Positions 63,936 to 64,000 of a DNA stretch of 64,000 nt are shown in pieces. The stretch is taken from positions 115,951,949 through 116,015,948 of the forward strand of contig JBCFYV010000012.1 of NCBI GenBank assembly GCA_039000515.1, in the 5' to 3' direction. The translations under genes and the position numbers were made by a program. Source of the DNA: Timema cristinae. Taxonomy: Eukaryota > Arthropoda > Insecta > Phasmatodea > Timematidae. The notes under the pieces are model-generated. The model did not search any database. It saw nothing but the letters and a program-made list of their open reading frames with translations, and was not told the origin of the DNA. Each line of letters opens with the position of its first letter. Position 1 is the stretch's first letter.

Positions 63936-64000
63936 CTATCACAAGTCGCCAGAACTAGTAGGAAGGTGATGGGGTCACAGATTTATTCTGTTTTCAAATT

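Overview
This is a window of AT-rich animal nuclear genome, most likely from an insect or another arthropod. It shows spliced genes with GT-AG introns, a mitochondrial aminoacyl-tRNA synthetase, a ciliary/flagellar coiled-coil gene, and a heavy load of tRNA-derived SINEs, hAT, piggyBac, mariner and LINE remnants. I cannot name the species from sequence alone. Three conserved host genes are recognisable, all broken into short exons, and almost everything else is transposon-derived.

Region 1 (about 973-16812, minus strand): eRF3 (GSPT1-type translation termination GTPase). Eight exons run from the start codon at 16812 to 973, and the last exon lies beyond the left edge. An N-terminal PAM2-like motif, an acidic linker, all the GTPase motifs and the two C-terminal beta-barrel domains can be read. 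A 2.57-kb piggyBac element with perfect 13-bp terminal repeats sits in intron 4 in the opposite orientation. A SINE has landed only 5 nt upstream of the exon 4 acceptor. Exons 6 and 7 need three single-base corrections to stay in frame.

Region 2 (18144-37200, plus strand): YARS2 (mitochondrial tyrosyl-tRNA synthetase). Nine exons give 465 codons plus stop with no frame break. It is divergent from eRF3 with about 1.3 kb between the two start codons. Its introns hold a 36-unit, 62-bp minisatellite built from a LINE 3' fragment, a 3.05-kb hAT element with a perfect 8-bp target duplication nested in a MITE, and a foldback element containing a hAT MITE that contains a SINE.

Region 3 (41572-63935, minus strand): the C-terminal 12 exons (about 824 codons) of CCDC40, the axonemal 96-nm ruler coiled-coil protein. 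The 5' exons lie beyond the right edge. It is convergent with YARS2. Two exons need one-base corrections. A 50-bp tandem array duplicates the exon/intron junction after one exon, making nine copies of the same 5' splice site. Other introns carry a second 50-bp minisatellite, more SINEs and LINE ends.

The three genes have no obvious functional link: cytoplasmic translation termination, mitochondrial tRNA charging, and cilium assembly. The most unusual features are the way repeats abut or duplicate splice signals, the LINE-derived minisatellite with a partial copy in another gene, and one-base deletions in otherwise conserved exons, which suggest assembly error. I did not find a bacterial-style operon, CRISPR array or an obviously new enzymatic system.
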